From: Synaphobranchus kaupii | Lineage: Eukaryota; Chordata; Actinopteri; Anguilliformes; Synaphobranchidae | NCBI GenBank assembly: GCA_029718625.1 | Contig: CM056376.1 | Location: 117,753,906 to 117,817,905 of the forward strand | Direction: 5' to 3' | Length of the DNA: 64,000 bases | Shown here: one piece after another, positions 46,891-58,204 of the stretch | Position numbering within the stretch: the stretch's first letter is position 1 | Layout of the letters: each line of letters starts with the position of its first letter | Translations under genes and position numbers: made by a program | Notes under the pieces: model-generated | Database searches by the model: none | Seen by the model: only the letters and a program-made list of their open reading frames with translations | What the model was told of the DNA's origin: nothing

Positions 46891-47626
46891 GGGGCACAGG
46901 AAGTAAGAAGGGGGAGGGAGGGAAGTAAGAAGGGGGAGGGAGGGAAGTGAGAAGGTGAAGGGGCAGGAAGTGAGAAGGGGAAGGGGCAGGAAGTGAGAAG
47001 GTGAAGGGGCAGGAAGGAGATGTATTACAGCCTCGTGCACCACTGCGCTGTTCCATAGCTGTGAGACAGTTCCAGACTTAGAAATTCATTAGATTAATAA
47101 TGATTTATGCATATAGGATCAAACAATTTAACAATTGTGTTCATGTAAATGTATATTTACGCCAACGTATAAATGTATACGTTGGCGTTATGGGTCTGGC
47201 ATGGTGTTCTTTATAGCACAGTGGGTTGAGACAAGGAGAATCCTAAACTAACGTTACTTATAAACAGATGATGGTAGTGGCGTGAGTAGAGATAATGCAG
47301 GCCCCGCAAATCAGGCCCGCAGCCTTTACATAAAAATCAGCCCTTATACGCAACGGAGAAAATCAGGGAAGGTCTCATTTTTGAAGTTACATTACAATCT
47401 GTTCATCACATTGGCAATTGAAAGTGAGTCATGCATGTAAAAGCCTTACACATAGCTTCTTTAAAGAATATTCATGTAGACAAAGAATAATATTGTTTAA
47501 TTAAAGGCATGTCCAGACAGGATCAGCTTATCAACAAAATGATCCATGAATGGTAGTTATTGGGAATCGGCCACACACCCCAGCAGTCGTTGTTTGTCTT
47601 GTTTCTATGGTGACTGGTGCACCTAC
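46891..47626. other. klhl33 BTB intron: GA-rich repeat and hairpin
   Basis: 46895-47015 repeats GAAGTAAGAAGGGGGAGGGA. At 47159-47188 ACGCCAACGTATA and TATACGTTGGCGT form a perfect 13-bp hairpin with a 4-nt loop, perhaps the relic of a small MITE. Otherwise unremarkable. Confidence 0.75.
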
Positions 47627-48145
47627 CAGGGTAAACCGTGCCCTCTACCCAGAGCTGCACGTCACAGCCCACCTGTTCCCCCCAGCAGCTGCCTGATGCA
47701 GTCCAGGCCTCGCCTCCAATGCCGTCCTCTTCCTCTCCTCCTTCCTCTCTCCTCCCTCTGGCCTCTCCTCCTCTTCCTCAGTGCAGAGCTGTAGGGACAC
47801 TGTCGGCGCCCAATTCGATGGCTGCTGCTCAGAACCTGTGCAGCGGTATCACGGCTCAGCCCAGCGATGGCGCCAGTGTAGGCAAACTCCACCACCGCAG
47901 CCAGCCCTTCCAGCTCCACGTCCCCACACAGCGTGTGTGAGAGTTCCGTTTGTGGGAGTTCCGTGTATGAGATGGTGTCTCCCTCTTTGTCCCGCTCTGT
48001 AGGCAATGCCTGATCACCGTGGAGACGGAAGCCATGACAGGGGAGTGCGTGTGCAGTGTCCCCCCCCGCAGCGGGGCTGAGTGGTCAGGTCAGTAAGGAG
48101 AGCCCGAGGCCCCGCAGCGCCTCCAGGAGAGGAAGAGCCTCCCTG
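47627..48145 (-). CDS. klhl33: klhl33 5' exon with first BTB-like part, frame-disrupted
   Basis: Contains REALPLLEALRGLGLSLLT, then PTERDKEGDTISYTELPQTE, CGDVELEGLAAVVEFAYTG, AIAGLSRDTAAQVL (a BTB C-terminal helix region) and, towards the donor, LDCIRQLLGG and EQVGCDVQLWVEGTVYP. The last part is the start of a second BTB that continues AHRVILAACSEYF in the next exon. Donor GTAGGT, phase 1, fits exactly. The acidic stretch between (EEEERPEGGE-like) is low complexity. At least two shifts, one in a G run. The right boundary and start codon are not established. Confidence 0.72.
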
Positions 48146-48678
48146 GGGTGATTATGCCTCCGGTAGGGGCTGCTCTTATCATCAACATCTTCTCATTACC
48201 CTCCTCTTCCTCGCTCCTCACCTTTGCTCCCATCCTGCGGCTGTTATATGCCACTATCCATTGCAGCCTCCTCTTCTCCTCCTCTATTCTCTCCCCCCCC
48301 TTCCTCAATCGCACTCCTCCGCTGCTGTTTATCTCTCTGCCACCTCTCCTCCCACCCCTCCGGCAGAGACGGTGGTGTTTTCTCCATTGCCCTCTCTCTA
48401 ACTGAACTCTCTGATGCCTGCACACGACACCTCAGCTCAGACACACACACTCTCTCTCTTCGTCTCTCTTTTGACCCTTGCACTTTTAATCTCCAGGCAT
48501 AAACCTGCTGCTAATAATAGCTCAGGGTGTTGGGTTTTCTGTCAGTTGCCGTTAGCCCTCGCCAGAGACAAATTTAATGTGTCACATCGAAGTGTCAAAA
48601 ATCATTTATAATGTTAATAATCTAATCTGCAATTCAGCTGTATTGCAACTTAAAAATGGTAAAAATGACAACACTATA

Positions 48679-49627
48679 CAGTACCAGTCAAAAGTTTGGA
48701 CACACCCTACTCATAGAAGGTTTTTTTCCATTATTTTTACTGTTTTCCACATTTTTGGAATAGTAAAGACATCAAAACTATGAGATAACACAAATTAAAT
48801 TATGCAAAAACCAAAAAAGGGTTAAACAAATTTTAAAAAGTCTTATATTTTGGATTCTTCAAAGTAGCCACCCTTTGCCTTGATAACGGCTTTGCACATT
48901 CTTGCCATTCTCTCAAACAACTGTATTCCACAGGTAAAAAGGTGATGACATATCAAACAAGCCTTAAACCATCACTCTGCTGCCAGATATGCAGTAGATA
49001 TGGATGGATCACTTGGAGTTGTTTCTGCTGACAAATTTTCCTATTGAACTCTGGAAAAATAAGTCATGGGGAAGAAACCCTTCAAGTTATCCATCCATAT
49101 CTACTTTATTTCTGGGCAGCAGGAGTGATAGTTTAAGGCTTGTTTGATACGTCAGACCCTTGATGACTTGATAGTCCAACCATGTGTTCCACACTGTTCC
49201 AGTGTAATTTAAAGCTAAATCTAGTCCCACCCCCCCCAATTCCCATAGAGATCCATTCAAATGCAGAGGTTTATAGTATCGCTTCTAAGAGTACCTGGAA
49301 ATAAGATATCAGGAGTCTTTGATATCCTTTTATACAGTCATGATGGCATCACCTTTTTACCTGTGGAATACCTGTTTACCACAGAAGTTGTTTGAGAGAA
49401 TGGCAAGAATGTGCAAAGCTGTTATCAAGGCAAAGGTTGGCTACTTTGAAGAATCTAAAATATAAGACTTTTTTTTTTTTATTTAACCCTTTTTTGGTTT
49501 TTTGCATAATTTAATTTGTGTTATCTCATAGTTTTGATGTCTTTACTATTCCAAAATGTGGAAAAACAGTAAAAATAACGGAAAAAAAACCTATGAGTAG
49601 GTGTGTCCAAACTTTTGACTGGTACTG
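48679..49627. mobile_element. Tc1-like composite (CAGTACCAGTCAAAAGTTTG frame)
   Basis: 949 bp between TA duplications. Left end CAGTACCAGTCAAAAGTTTG, mirrored at the right. Inner TIR text (TTCAAAGTAGCCACCCTTTG, ATAACGGCTTTGCACATTC) is also mirrored. The centre, 48940-49340, is a nearly complete two-armed fold-back module. No transposase. Confidence 0.88.
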
Positions 49628-51817
49628 TATGTTCAAACAATTGTGTACATCCCGTGCTTTGGGTATGAAAAGCGCATCATGAATAAAATAATAAATATTA
49701 TTGTTGTTGTTGACTCCTGCCATGTTGCATATATCTTTGTTTTGTTAAAACTAAGGATCAGGGGAGTTAGTTGCTACCTGTGCTGGAGCTGTTTACTCAT
49801 GTCAAGATCCTTCCTTTCTTAAAAGGTGCAAGTAAATCTGTTTTGGCCTATCCCTTGACTCTGTTGGTGCATTTAGGCTATACAGGGCTTATAGTGCACG
49901 GCGCATTTTCATGTTCAATATTTTTATACCCCTCGGTTATTGTAACGTGGGTGATTTTGGGTCGGAACATGAGCATTTGGTCAACACTTGGATGAATCAG
50001 TATGTCAATAATTATACCAAATTTGTTCTTAATTGCAACTTAAATGTTAAAACCCAAATTTCAGCTCTCAATATCACCACTATATTAACACCAATTACCA
50101 AGCCACTTGGCAGATCAACTCATCTAAGCAATATTTCACCATATAACAAATATGGGAAAGATTTGTTTAGCCATTTTCATATAGTGAAGTACACTTAAAA
50201 TGTAGCATTAAGATTTCCAACAACCTAGCTCAAATTCTACAACTCTAATCACTAAAGTAGACATAACAATATGTCAGGCATGATATGGACTAATTCTTTT
50301 GATGGGTCACATTTCTGTTTATGGTACAGGTTTTAAATAAACCTTTATAATGCTATGATACCAGAAATTAATAACGCAATAACATAATGCTATATTTTAG
50401 CTATATTTTAAGTCCTATACCAACTCTGTATACAAAGCTTGTGTGGTAGTCATTTGTGGGGTAGCTGTATAAAATGTAAGAAAATATACAACTTTAAAAA
50501 AAATTTTGTGGGTGATTCTAGTGGCACTTTCCCATACATGTTTTGAAACTTCACAAACTTTCACTTGCCTCAGGCTCTAAATTGAGATGTTTCATCACAT
50601 ATTTTTTATATTTAGGGATAAAACAGTAGTCTATTGGGAGATACACAAAAGGAGACACAGAAAGTGTCAACATTTTTATATTCCAATACTGTTGTGTCAT
50701 TTTAAACTTTTGGGTCAATTTGACCCCAAATGTAAAAAGCCTCATAAAGTGTGAACATAATATGAGGGTTAACATTGGCGCATAGAAATTGTAGCAGCAT
50801 AATGCTAATTGAAAGTTCTACAACCACTTGATTCCCCCTTGCGTGCATGCGCACCCACTCTGCTTACATTCTTAGCGGCTCTCTTCTTTCGCGATTTCCG
50901 ACCAATGTCTTCATTGTTTCGGAGGATAAGTGGACCATTCTGTGCCACTGTCAATATAGTTACTTTTTCAGTTTTGAAATGATTGTTTTTTGTGGTGTTC
51001 TCAGATAATTTAAGCAGCATACTTTGCTAGCATCAGTAGCCTACATTTAGTAACCACTCCTAGTATTTTTTTGTTTCACACACCGTGTCAGCTATGAACT
51101 AGTAACATTAATAATGTAATTATCACCAAGGCTTCTTGTAGCTGGAGTGACTAGCTTAGATATCTAGCTAATGTTAGCTAACTTCTTGGCTAGTTGCACA
51201 AAATAGCCAGCTAAATTCAGACACATTAGCGAGCTAGCTATCGTTGAAGGTATGTGTTACTCCCTTTCTACAGTCTGTGGTTACTCCAGTCCAACCCATA
51301 GCAGCCACATTGCAATGTTACCATTACATTGGCTAGCTATTGTTTCCCAAGCCATTAAACAGCACTCTCGACCACCCTGAAGCAGTTCAGTGGGCCAAAA
51401 CCAAAATCAGCCAGCCAGTTATACACCAAAGTTTCTGCCGGTACACGGATTGAACTTTCTAGTGGTGTGTATAATTACATTTTGTAGTGGATGTGTTTAT
51501 TGGCAATAACGTTAATCTTCAGTTAACCAATGTTTATTCAGTGTTCAAGTAGATGTGTAGCAATAATTATGTACATTTTATAATAATACATTAATATACT
51601 TTTTATTTTTTTAATGGGCATCTCTCAAAGAAAAAATCCTGGGAATTCATAACAAAAAACTATGTTTAAGAAGTTTGGCTTGGTCAAAAGACAGGAAATT
51701 CAAATGAGCACCACCAAGCCAAACAAAGAGCCTAATTCGTGGTCTTCATAGTTGTAAGTGGCCTACTACTGCATAGAAGTCCCACTATAGTAGGTTTAGA
51801 CATAGGCCATAGACCTA
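49628..51817. other. AT-rich DNA, no gene recognised
   Basis: No conserved frame, tandem array or transposon end could be supported. GCTAGC/TTAGCTA words cluster at about 51150-51245. Confidence 0.5.
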
Positions 51818-52166
51818 TAATGCACATTGGTACATTAATCCCTTCGTGGAGATGCCAAATTTGGTCAATTCTCACCTATTTAGGGGTGTTCTATTTAAGG
51901 CTTTATAACTCATCACATAAACTTGGGAAATGGCTTAAATGAAGCAAGACAGTTATACTATTTACAATACAAAGTCACTATTTGATTAGTTTATTTTCAT
52001 AATTTAGGTCAAAATAAAGTGCCACAAATGCAAAGACATCTTGGCAAAACACAAAGTTGTTTTTTTTTTGTTTTCAATAAAACACTGGGAGCTAAAAATG
52101 TGAAACAGGTAAAATACATTACATTTTTTGGATCATACCCTCCTTGTCCACCCTCCTTGTCCACAA
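51818..52166 (+). repeat. Interspersed repeat, copy 1
   Basis: From ATGCACATTGGTACATTAAT to CATACCCTCCTTGTCCAC. A second copy in the same orientation at about 53821-54173 is roughly 90 percent alike with small insertions. Class not assigned. Confidence 0.85.
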
Positions 52167-52604
52167 GTGTATTGTCTGGTCTTGTCTTGTCTGGTCTCGT
52201 ATCTTAGTCATAGTCACCCTTTGTCTTGCTTAAAGCTACGATCTAGTCTTGCTTCGCCTAGCCAACTAGCGTTTCATAGTTTTGTTTGTGTCTTGCTGAA
52301 ACTAACGTCTTGTTTTGCTCTGCTTGTCTGCCTGCCTGCAGCCACATCCTAGCTCCATGCCACGCATCCCTGTCTCCCGCATCCCGCTCCTCCTCTGCTA
52401 CGCCAACCCAGGATTCAGCCACCTTCCAGCCCCTTGCCTGCTCCTCACCCCCGTTCTGCCCCTGTTCGCGCCATCCCAGGATCCAGTCCCTTTCCTAAGC
52501 TTCTCCCTATGGAGTTTAGTACGAAGTAATACATTATCTGGATTATTGGATTTCTGTCTCTGAGTCGTGCAGTTGAGTCCAGTCCCTTCTCGGATCCTTA
52601 ACAA
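52167..52604. other. Possible retroelement-derived sequence
   Basis: Begins with TGTCTTGTCTGGTCTCG-type words and ends TCTGTCTCTGAGTCGTGCAG, a style seen in fish LTR-element ends (from memory). No paired end is visible, so this is weak. Confidence 0.25.
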
Positions 52605-52790
52605 AAGCAGTGACTTATTACTGCTAAGACTATGCTATACAGCTTTGTATGAAAGCACTGACTTATTACTGCTAAGACTATGCTATACAGCTTTGTATGA
52701 AAGCACTGACTTATTACTGCTAAGACTATGCTATACAGCTTTGTATGAAAGCTATATATGTATAGCAGACTTATTACTGCTAAGACTCCT
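52605..52790. repeat. 48-bp tandem repeat
   Basis: Just over three almost identical copies starting AGCACTGACTTATTACTGCT, then a broken fourth after an insertion. The open frame through it is a consequence of 48 being a multiple of three. Confidence 0.9.
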
Positions 52791-52804
52791 CTTCATGCTC
52801 ACAT

Positions 52805-53820
52805 TTGCTTGGGGCAGGACCCCATTGTGTTGGTAATATTTATTTTCCATTAAATGTTTTATATTTTTGTCTGATTAGAGTGGATATAGCAAATGTCAAT
52901 CTTCATGCCTAAAATTAATTAGCAATTAAATGTTATTCTTAAAGCGTGAACACAACCCACTTTGGGGATTCACATGCAGCCCTCAAACTGCAGTGCCTCC
53001 ACATAACCAGCAGGTAAATACCTTACATCTAGTATAAACTTTACATAGAGATACGATCATATCCACTTCAAATTGGGGAATTTATAAATAAATACTCAGT
53101 TGTGGTTTTCTGTGTATTTAAGATACAATTTGACCATTTTATAAATGAGGGTTGGGGATCTCTTCTCACAGGAATTGGCTGGTATAAGAAAATCCAGAAA
53201 AGACAACCAATATACATCTACACCTGTTCTGTGAATTAACTGGTTCTAACAGCACCCTCTAGTGGACAGAGTGTATTTATTTCAATCACAAATATCTTAA
53301 GTATGACAACACTATATTCTATAAAAATGACTGTGTCTTTACTGATACATGTATTTACACTCAGAAAATTATTCTTGGTGGTAATTTAACTTAAGATATG
53401 TGACAAAATGTGTACAAAACACCAAGAAATATTTCAGCTTCTAAACCATTTGTTTGAAGATTATGCAATTGTTAATATATTTACCTACAGTAAGTACCCA
53501 TTGTCAAGCTACCACATTCCTCTTGCATGCCTCTAGCTATGTCCATGCAGAGTACAACCCCATTAATTCTGTAGAAATTAATTCCTATGGTCTCGGGGCC
53601 TCTGAGAACATTATCCACAAGGCTGGACTGAGCGGCAGTAAATCCAGTAGATGGCAGTAGAGTTCCAGGCACTGAGTGTAGAGTTCTCAGACTTGTACTG
53701 TGTGGGTGTGTGTCTGGGTGTATTTGTGTGTGTATGTGCCTGTGTGTATTTGCGTGTGTGTTTGTGTCTGTGTGTGCAAGTGTGTTGGTGAGATCTTGAA
53801 GCGTCTCATTAAATCTGAAA
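52805..53820. other. No gene recognised; GT-rich tract
   Basis: AT-rich sequence with a GTGTGT-rich stretch at about 53698-53785. Confidence 0.5.
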
Positions 53821-54173
53821 ATGCACATTGGTACATTAATCCCTTCGTGGAGATGCCATATTTGGTCAATTCTAACCTATTTAGCGGGTGTTCTATTTAA
53901 GGCTTTATAACTCCAGGTGTGAGCATCACAGAAACTTGGGAAATGGCTTAAATGAAGCAAGACAGTTATACTATTTACAATACAAAGTTACTATTAGATT
54001 AGTTTATTTTCATAATTTAGGACAAAATAAAGTGTCACAAATGCAAAGACATCTTGGCAAAAATGCAAAACAAAGTTGTTTTTCTTTAGTTTACAATGAA
54101 ATACTGAGAGCTAAAAATGTAAAACAGGTAAAATTATACATTTTCTGGATCATACCCTCCTTGTCCACAAGTG
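53821..54173 (+). repeat. Interspersed repeat, copy 2
   Basis: Partner of 51818-52166. Just left (about 53793) and again at about 54566, ATCTTGAAGC(G/A)TCTCATTAA occurs, a 28-bp direct repeat with one mismatch. A Tc1-like end (CAGGGGGTGGACAAAATATC) starts at about 54417. Confidence 0.8.
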
Positions 54174-54934
54174 TTAAAAATCAGAGGGTGATGTGCAAAA
54201 CTACTAAAGATCTATGATGCTAAATGTAAGCAGTGTACTACCCTGTTGTCTCCAAATATATCAAAAATTGCTAAATTGTGCACTGCTGTAAATCATAAAA
54301 AATCATACATTTAACTACAAATCAACCCTTTTTAAACTCTCTCAACTCATGAAACTCACTTTAGCATAATTTTCAAGTGGGAGTTATTATCTTTTCATCC
54401 ATATAGAGATAGATACAGGGGGTGGACAAAATATCAGATACACCCCTGCAAAATGGCTTTAACTTTGAAGCATCTAAAGCACAAAAAACTACAAAAACAA
54501 ATACACTGGTGATTCCTATTAATTTAAATGCTAATTAGCAGCATGTGTATCCTGGTGGAAGACATCTTGAAGCATCTCATTAAATCTGAAAACAATCATT
54601 TGCAAACAATCCTGCTAATCATGTCCTTTCCTGCTAGATAGGGTTGCAAGAGAGGCAATTTCCAGGTAACTTTCAGATATTTTCCAGGGTAAATCACCAC
54701 TCACTTTAACAATCTCATGCTTAAACAAAAATAATAAAACATAAACAGTTGAAAAAACAATAAACAAAGAGAATGTGCTGAACAGGCCCAGGTCCTTTCT
54801 GGAGAGCAGGTTTCTGTGACATAATGGGAACATCACTGCCATTGCACGGCACCTTAATCTAGATCAGGGGAAAGTTCTTATAAGTTTGGGTAAATTTTCC
54901 TGCAAGGAAGGGCTGTAGAGTGCTGATGCCATCT

Positions 54935-55215
54935 GAGAGGCAGCCAAACACATCAAAGCATCAACCTGGTGGAAGGGACTATAAGTGTGAAGCCATGTCC
55001 CCTGTGGCTTCAATTATTATCCAGATCCCTCCAACATCAGCTTCATCAGAGCGGGACTGGTTCCTGTTTGGGGGAACATACAGCAGAATGTGCAACAGGC
55101 TGATAAAGAGTTGAGAAGCTGGTGGCTATCTTGAAACTCTTGAGCCCATCAAAGATGACACCACATAAATTGAATCTGAGGAGGATTGTCCAGAGTCTCT
55201 TTCTGAAGATGAAGC
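54935..55215 (+). pseudogene. hAT transposase C-terminal fragment
   Basis: IPPTSASSERDWFLFGGTYS then RMCNRLIKS near 55028-55114 is the hAT dimerisation domain (PxTSASSER, then RNRL). A trailing acidic segment follows after a stop. Different from the hAT family at 1265. Only the 3' part of the gene remains. Confidence 0.85.
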
Positions 55216-55372
55216 TAGCTGTGGTTGAGCTAAATAATTAGCCTAGGTCAAGCAATTCAAGTTAAAAAAAGATTTTAACCACACTTTAATCAAACTTTTG
55301 ACTAAAATAAGGTTAAATAAGGCCTATCTAATTTTCTGTCTTAGATGGAAGGAAATTACTAAATTATATATA

Positions 55373-55885
55373 CAGTACCAGTCAAAAGTTTGGACACACC
55401 TACTCATAGGTTTTTTACTGTTTTCCACATTTTAGAATAGTAAAGTCATCAAAACAATGAGATAACACATTAAATTATGCAAACAAATAAAAAAAAGTGT
55501 TATATTTTAGATTCTTTAAAGTAGCCACCCTTTGCCTTGATAACGGCTTTGCACATTCTTGCCATTCTCTCAACCAACTTCTGTGGTAAACAGGTATTCC
55601 ACAGGTAAACAGGTGATACTATCATGATATCGAAAGACTCTTGATACCTTATTTCCAGGTAGAATGTGCAAAGCTGTTATCAAGGCAAAGGGTGACTACT
55701 TTGAAGAATCTAAAATATAAGACGTTTTTTATTTGTTTTACACTTTTTTTGGGTCTTTGCATAATTCCATTTGTGTTATCTGATAGTGTTGATGTCTTTA
55801 CTATTCTAAAATGTGGAAAACAGTAAAAATAACGAGAAAAAAAACTTTCTACGAGTAGATGTGTCCAAACTTTTGACTGGTACTG
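55373..55885. mobile_element. Tc1-like MITE (CAGTACCAGTCAAAAGTTTG family)
   Basis: 513 bp between TA duplications. Same ends and inner TIR text as 48679-49627 but with only a 44-bp scrap of the fold-back module at the centre (ATATCGAAAGACTCTTGATA). Confidence 0.9.
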
Positions 55886-56399
55886 TATATTTATTTGTTT
55901 TAATTTAATATGCTTTGTTAAACAAACTGATATATTCATGTTTTAAAAAAACACAAATATATGTGTTTACATCATGTTTGTTTGACATTTCTTAAAACCC
56001 ATAGTTTTCTCCGTAACAACAGGGAAAGTGTTTGTAGTGACCCCTCAAATAAGGCCAATACATAAAAAAGCTTGTTGAAAAGCCAGGCTTTAGTCTGTGA
56101 CTGTCATTGAATCACTCACAAGATCTCAGTGATTCTGGTCACTGCGAATTCCAGTTCCTCTCCTATAGCCCAATGACATAAGCATGGCTACGAAGTTTTC
56201 GTTACATTACAAGAAAGATGTTCTTTTAATATATTTCACGAATGACCACCAAGTTTAGCGAACATAGTCTAAAATATCAGTTTTGCGGCTGTTGGCGTGC
56301 TGCAGCAGTCCAGAGAATGTTTTCGTTGTTTCATTTTTCACATTTTAAGTTGGAGGCGAAAAAACGGAAAAATTGAGTATAACGGTCGTTAAAAAAGAG
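55886..56399. other. No gene recognised
   Basis: AT-rich spacer upstream of the possible promoter and first exon; no repeat class supported. Confidence 0.5.
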
Positions 56400-56764
56400 A
56401 CTGAAGCGCTCTTGTTTGGGGAAAGCGAAGGGAGGGGCGGGAGTCTGACTCCGAGCCAGGCAAAATTTGTGTAGCCTACTGTCGGAAAACGTCTGCGAAC
56501 GAGGGAACCTGCGGTCAGAGAGAGGGACAGAGGGTGGACGTAACGTAGCCTACAACCGCATCTCCTGGTAAAATATAGCTAGAGGAAAACAGATTTTCAA
56601 AAGACATCTGTGAAAGAAGAGTAACTTGCTAATATGATAGGAGGGACAGAGTGAGCAAGAACCAAAGAGAACGGAAGAGAGGAGTGGGAGAGACGGAGCA
56701 AGGAGGCCAGCGGGTCGGAACGGAACAAGCGGCGATGTAGCTGACCCGCCGCGCTGGACTCATG
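56400..56764 (+). promoter_or_regulatory. Candidate promoter and first exon of an unidentified gene
   Basis: A GC-box (GGGAGGGGCGGG at about 56430) is followed by 300 bp of purine-rich, CG-containing sequence and ends CATG with the strong donor GTAAGTCAG at 56765. Splicing directly after an ATG would make it a start-codon exon. A possible acceptor with polypyrimidine tract lies at 57279-57281. The downstream frame (MDSDPKPSLSIYLLYESKKK) matches nothing I know and has no convincing donor. The gene is not identified. Confidence 0.4.
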
Positions 56765-57159
56765 GTAAGTCAGCGGGCAGCGATTATAAACTCACCGGAG
56801 ACGCGTGCGTGCCAAGCGAACAAACCTCAAATAACGTATTTTTTCAAAGCATGGACACAAGAAAATGCGTTTTTTCGAATCCCCTGCAAATTACATATCC
56901 CCGGAATACCTGCTGCGTACCGTAAAGGGAAAATGAGCCCTTGATACTGTGAGATATTTCTCCTATTCCGCATTACTGTGCGCCTACTAGTTTTCTCTCT
57001 GCATTTGGCGTGCTGGTTTCCCTCCACGTCGGGCACGGGGCGTCAATTGTTATATTTTTAAACTTAGCAAAACTATAACTTCCAGCTCAAGGGGAAAACT
57101 CCCTGTACTCGTGCCTATTTACGATGATAATTCTGACGCATTGTTTTTGTTGGTATGTG

Positions 57160-57165
57160 TTTCTA

Positions 57166-57249
<84 letters not shown>

Positions 57250-57401
57250 TTTTCTGCGGACTGTGTCGGTCTGTCCATCTGCAGTTTCTGAACCCCATAG
57301 ACATGGATTCAGATCCCAAACCCTCTCTGTCCATTTATCTGTTATATGAATCGAAGAAGAAACCCTTCAGGTGCAGAACCCTGAGAATGTCTGTGTATGT
57401 C

Positions 57402-57440
<39 letters not shown>
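57160..57440. repeat. (TG)n microsatellites
   Basis: A pure (GT)n run of roughly 75 bp at about 57169-57244 and a shorter one at 57408-57432. Confidence 0.95.
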
Positions 57441-57443
<3 letters not shown>

Positions 57444-57654
57444 CGTGCATGTTTGTGCATGTAGACGTGCTGCAGTAATGGCTGTCTGTCCGTTAGTTTG
57501 TCTGCTGTCTGGTCAGGCTGAGGAGTGTCAGCACAGTAAGTTTAAGTCATATTTATTCTTTATTTTTTGCTTTTAAATAACATATGCTTTAGAAATGCAA
57601 ATAGGCTATATGTTTTTATTGCCTATAAATAAATGGAAGAAAACTGAAAATTGG

Positions 57655-58125
57655 AAGACAGAGAGAAGGAGGGAGAGAGAGAGAGAGAGAAGAGGTGGGA
57701 GAGTGATTCACTTTAGTGCTGGAACAGGGTGGAGCAGGGAATATGACTGTGCAGGGAATAAAAAGAGAGAGAAGGAGAAACAGAGAGAGAGTGTATAGGA
57801 CCAGTTTATTATAGGAGACTTTGATTTGGAGAGTGAAAGTGGTTTGAGTGATGCTGGATTTTCCACAGTGGACTGGTGAGAAATGGAAGGAGGGAGGGAG
57901 GGAGGGAGGGAGGGAGGGAGAGAGAGCAAGAGAGAGAGAGAGAGGGTGGGTAGGAGAGAGGGAGAGGTGTGGAGGGGTTGTGTTTCTGGATGGTGAACAG
58001 GGGTGGGGTTTGAATGAGGGGTGTTCTCTGCACAGTGGGGCCTGTACTCCCATGCTAGCTGGATGAGCTGTTCACCTCACCTATTTTACAACAGAACTCT
58101 CTCTCTCTCTCTCTCTCCCCCTGCC
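57655..58125. repeat. GA-rich simple repeats and (CT)n
   Basis: (GA)n near 57665-57690, (GGGA)n at about 57888-57920, (GA)n to 57945 and (CT)n at 58097-58118. Frames across them are low-complexity artefacts. Confidence 0.9.
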
Positions 58126-58204
58126 CCCTCATGTCACAGGAGAAAAATAAAGGCAGGAAGTCAAACAGAAGAATCCCAGTACTCATTCCCCCGATAGAGT
58201 TGCT

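Noticed and set aside
47159..47188. Transcription terminator hairpin or microRNA
   Set aside because: 13-bp arms are too short for a microRNA precursor, there is no T-run logic in a vertebrate, and it lies in an intron.
48090..48425. Further 5' coding exon of klhl33
   Set aside because: Purine-rich low-complexity frame; no BTB or known N-terminal motif and no clear splice site.
52567..52836. STDLLLLRLCYTALYE repeat protein
   Set aside because: The 48-bp tandem repeat is a multiple of three, so a repeat frame arises by chance.
57301..57407. Exon encoding MDSDPKPSLSIYLL
   Set aside because: The acceptor is plausible but the frame has no recognised relative and lacks a good donor.
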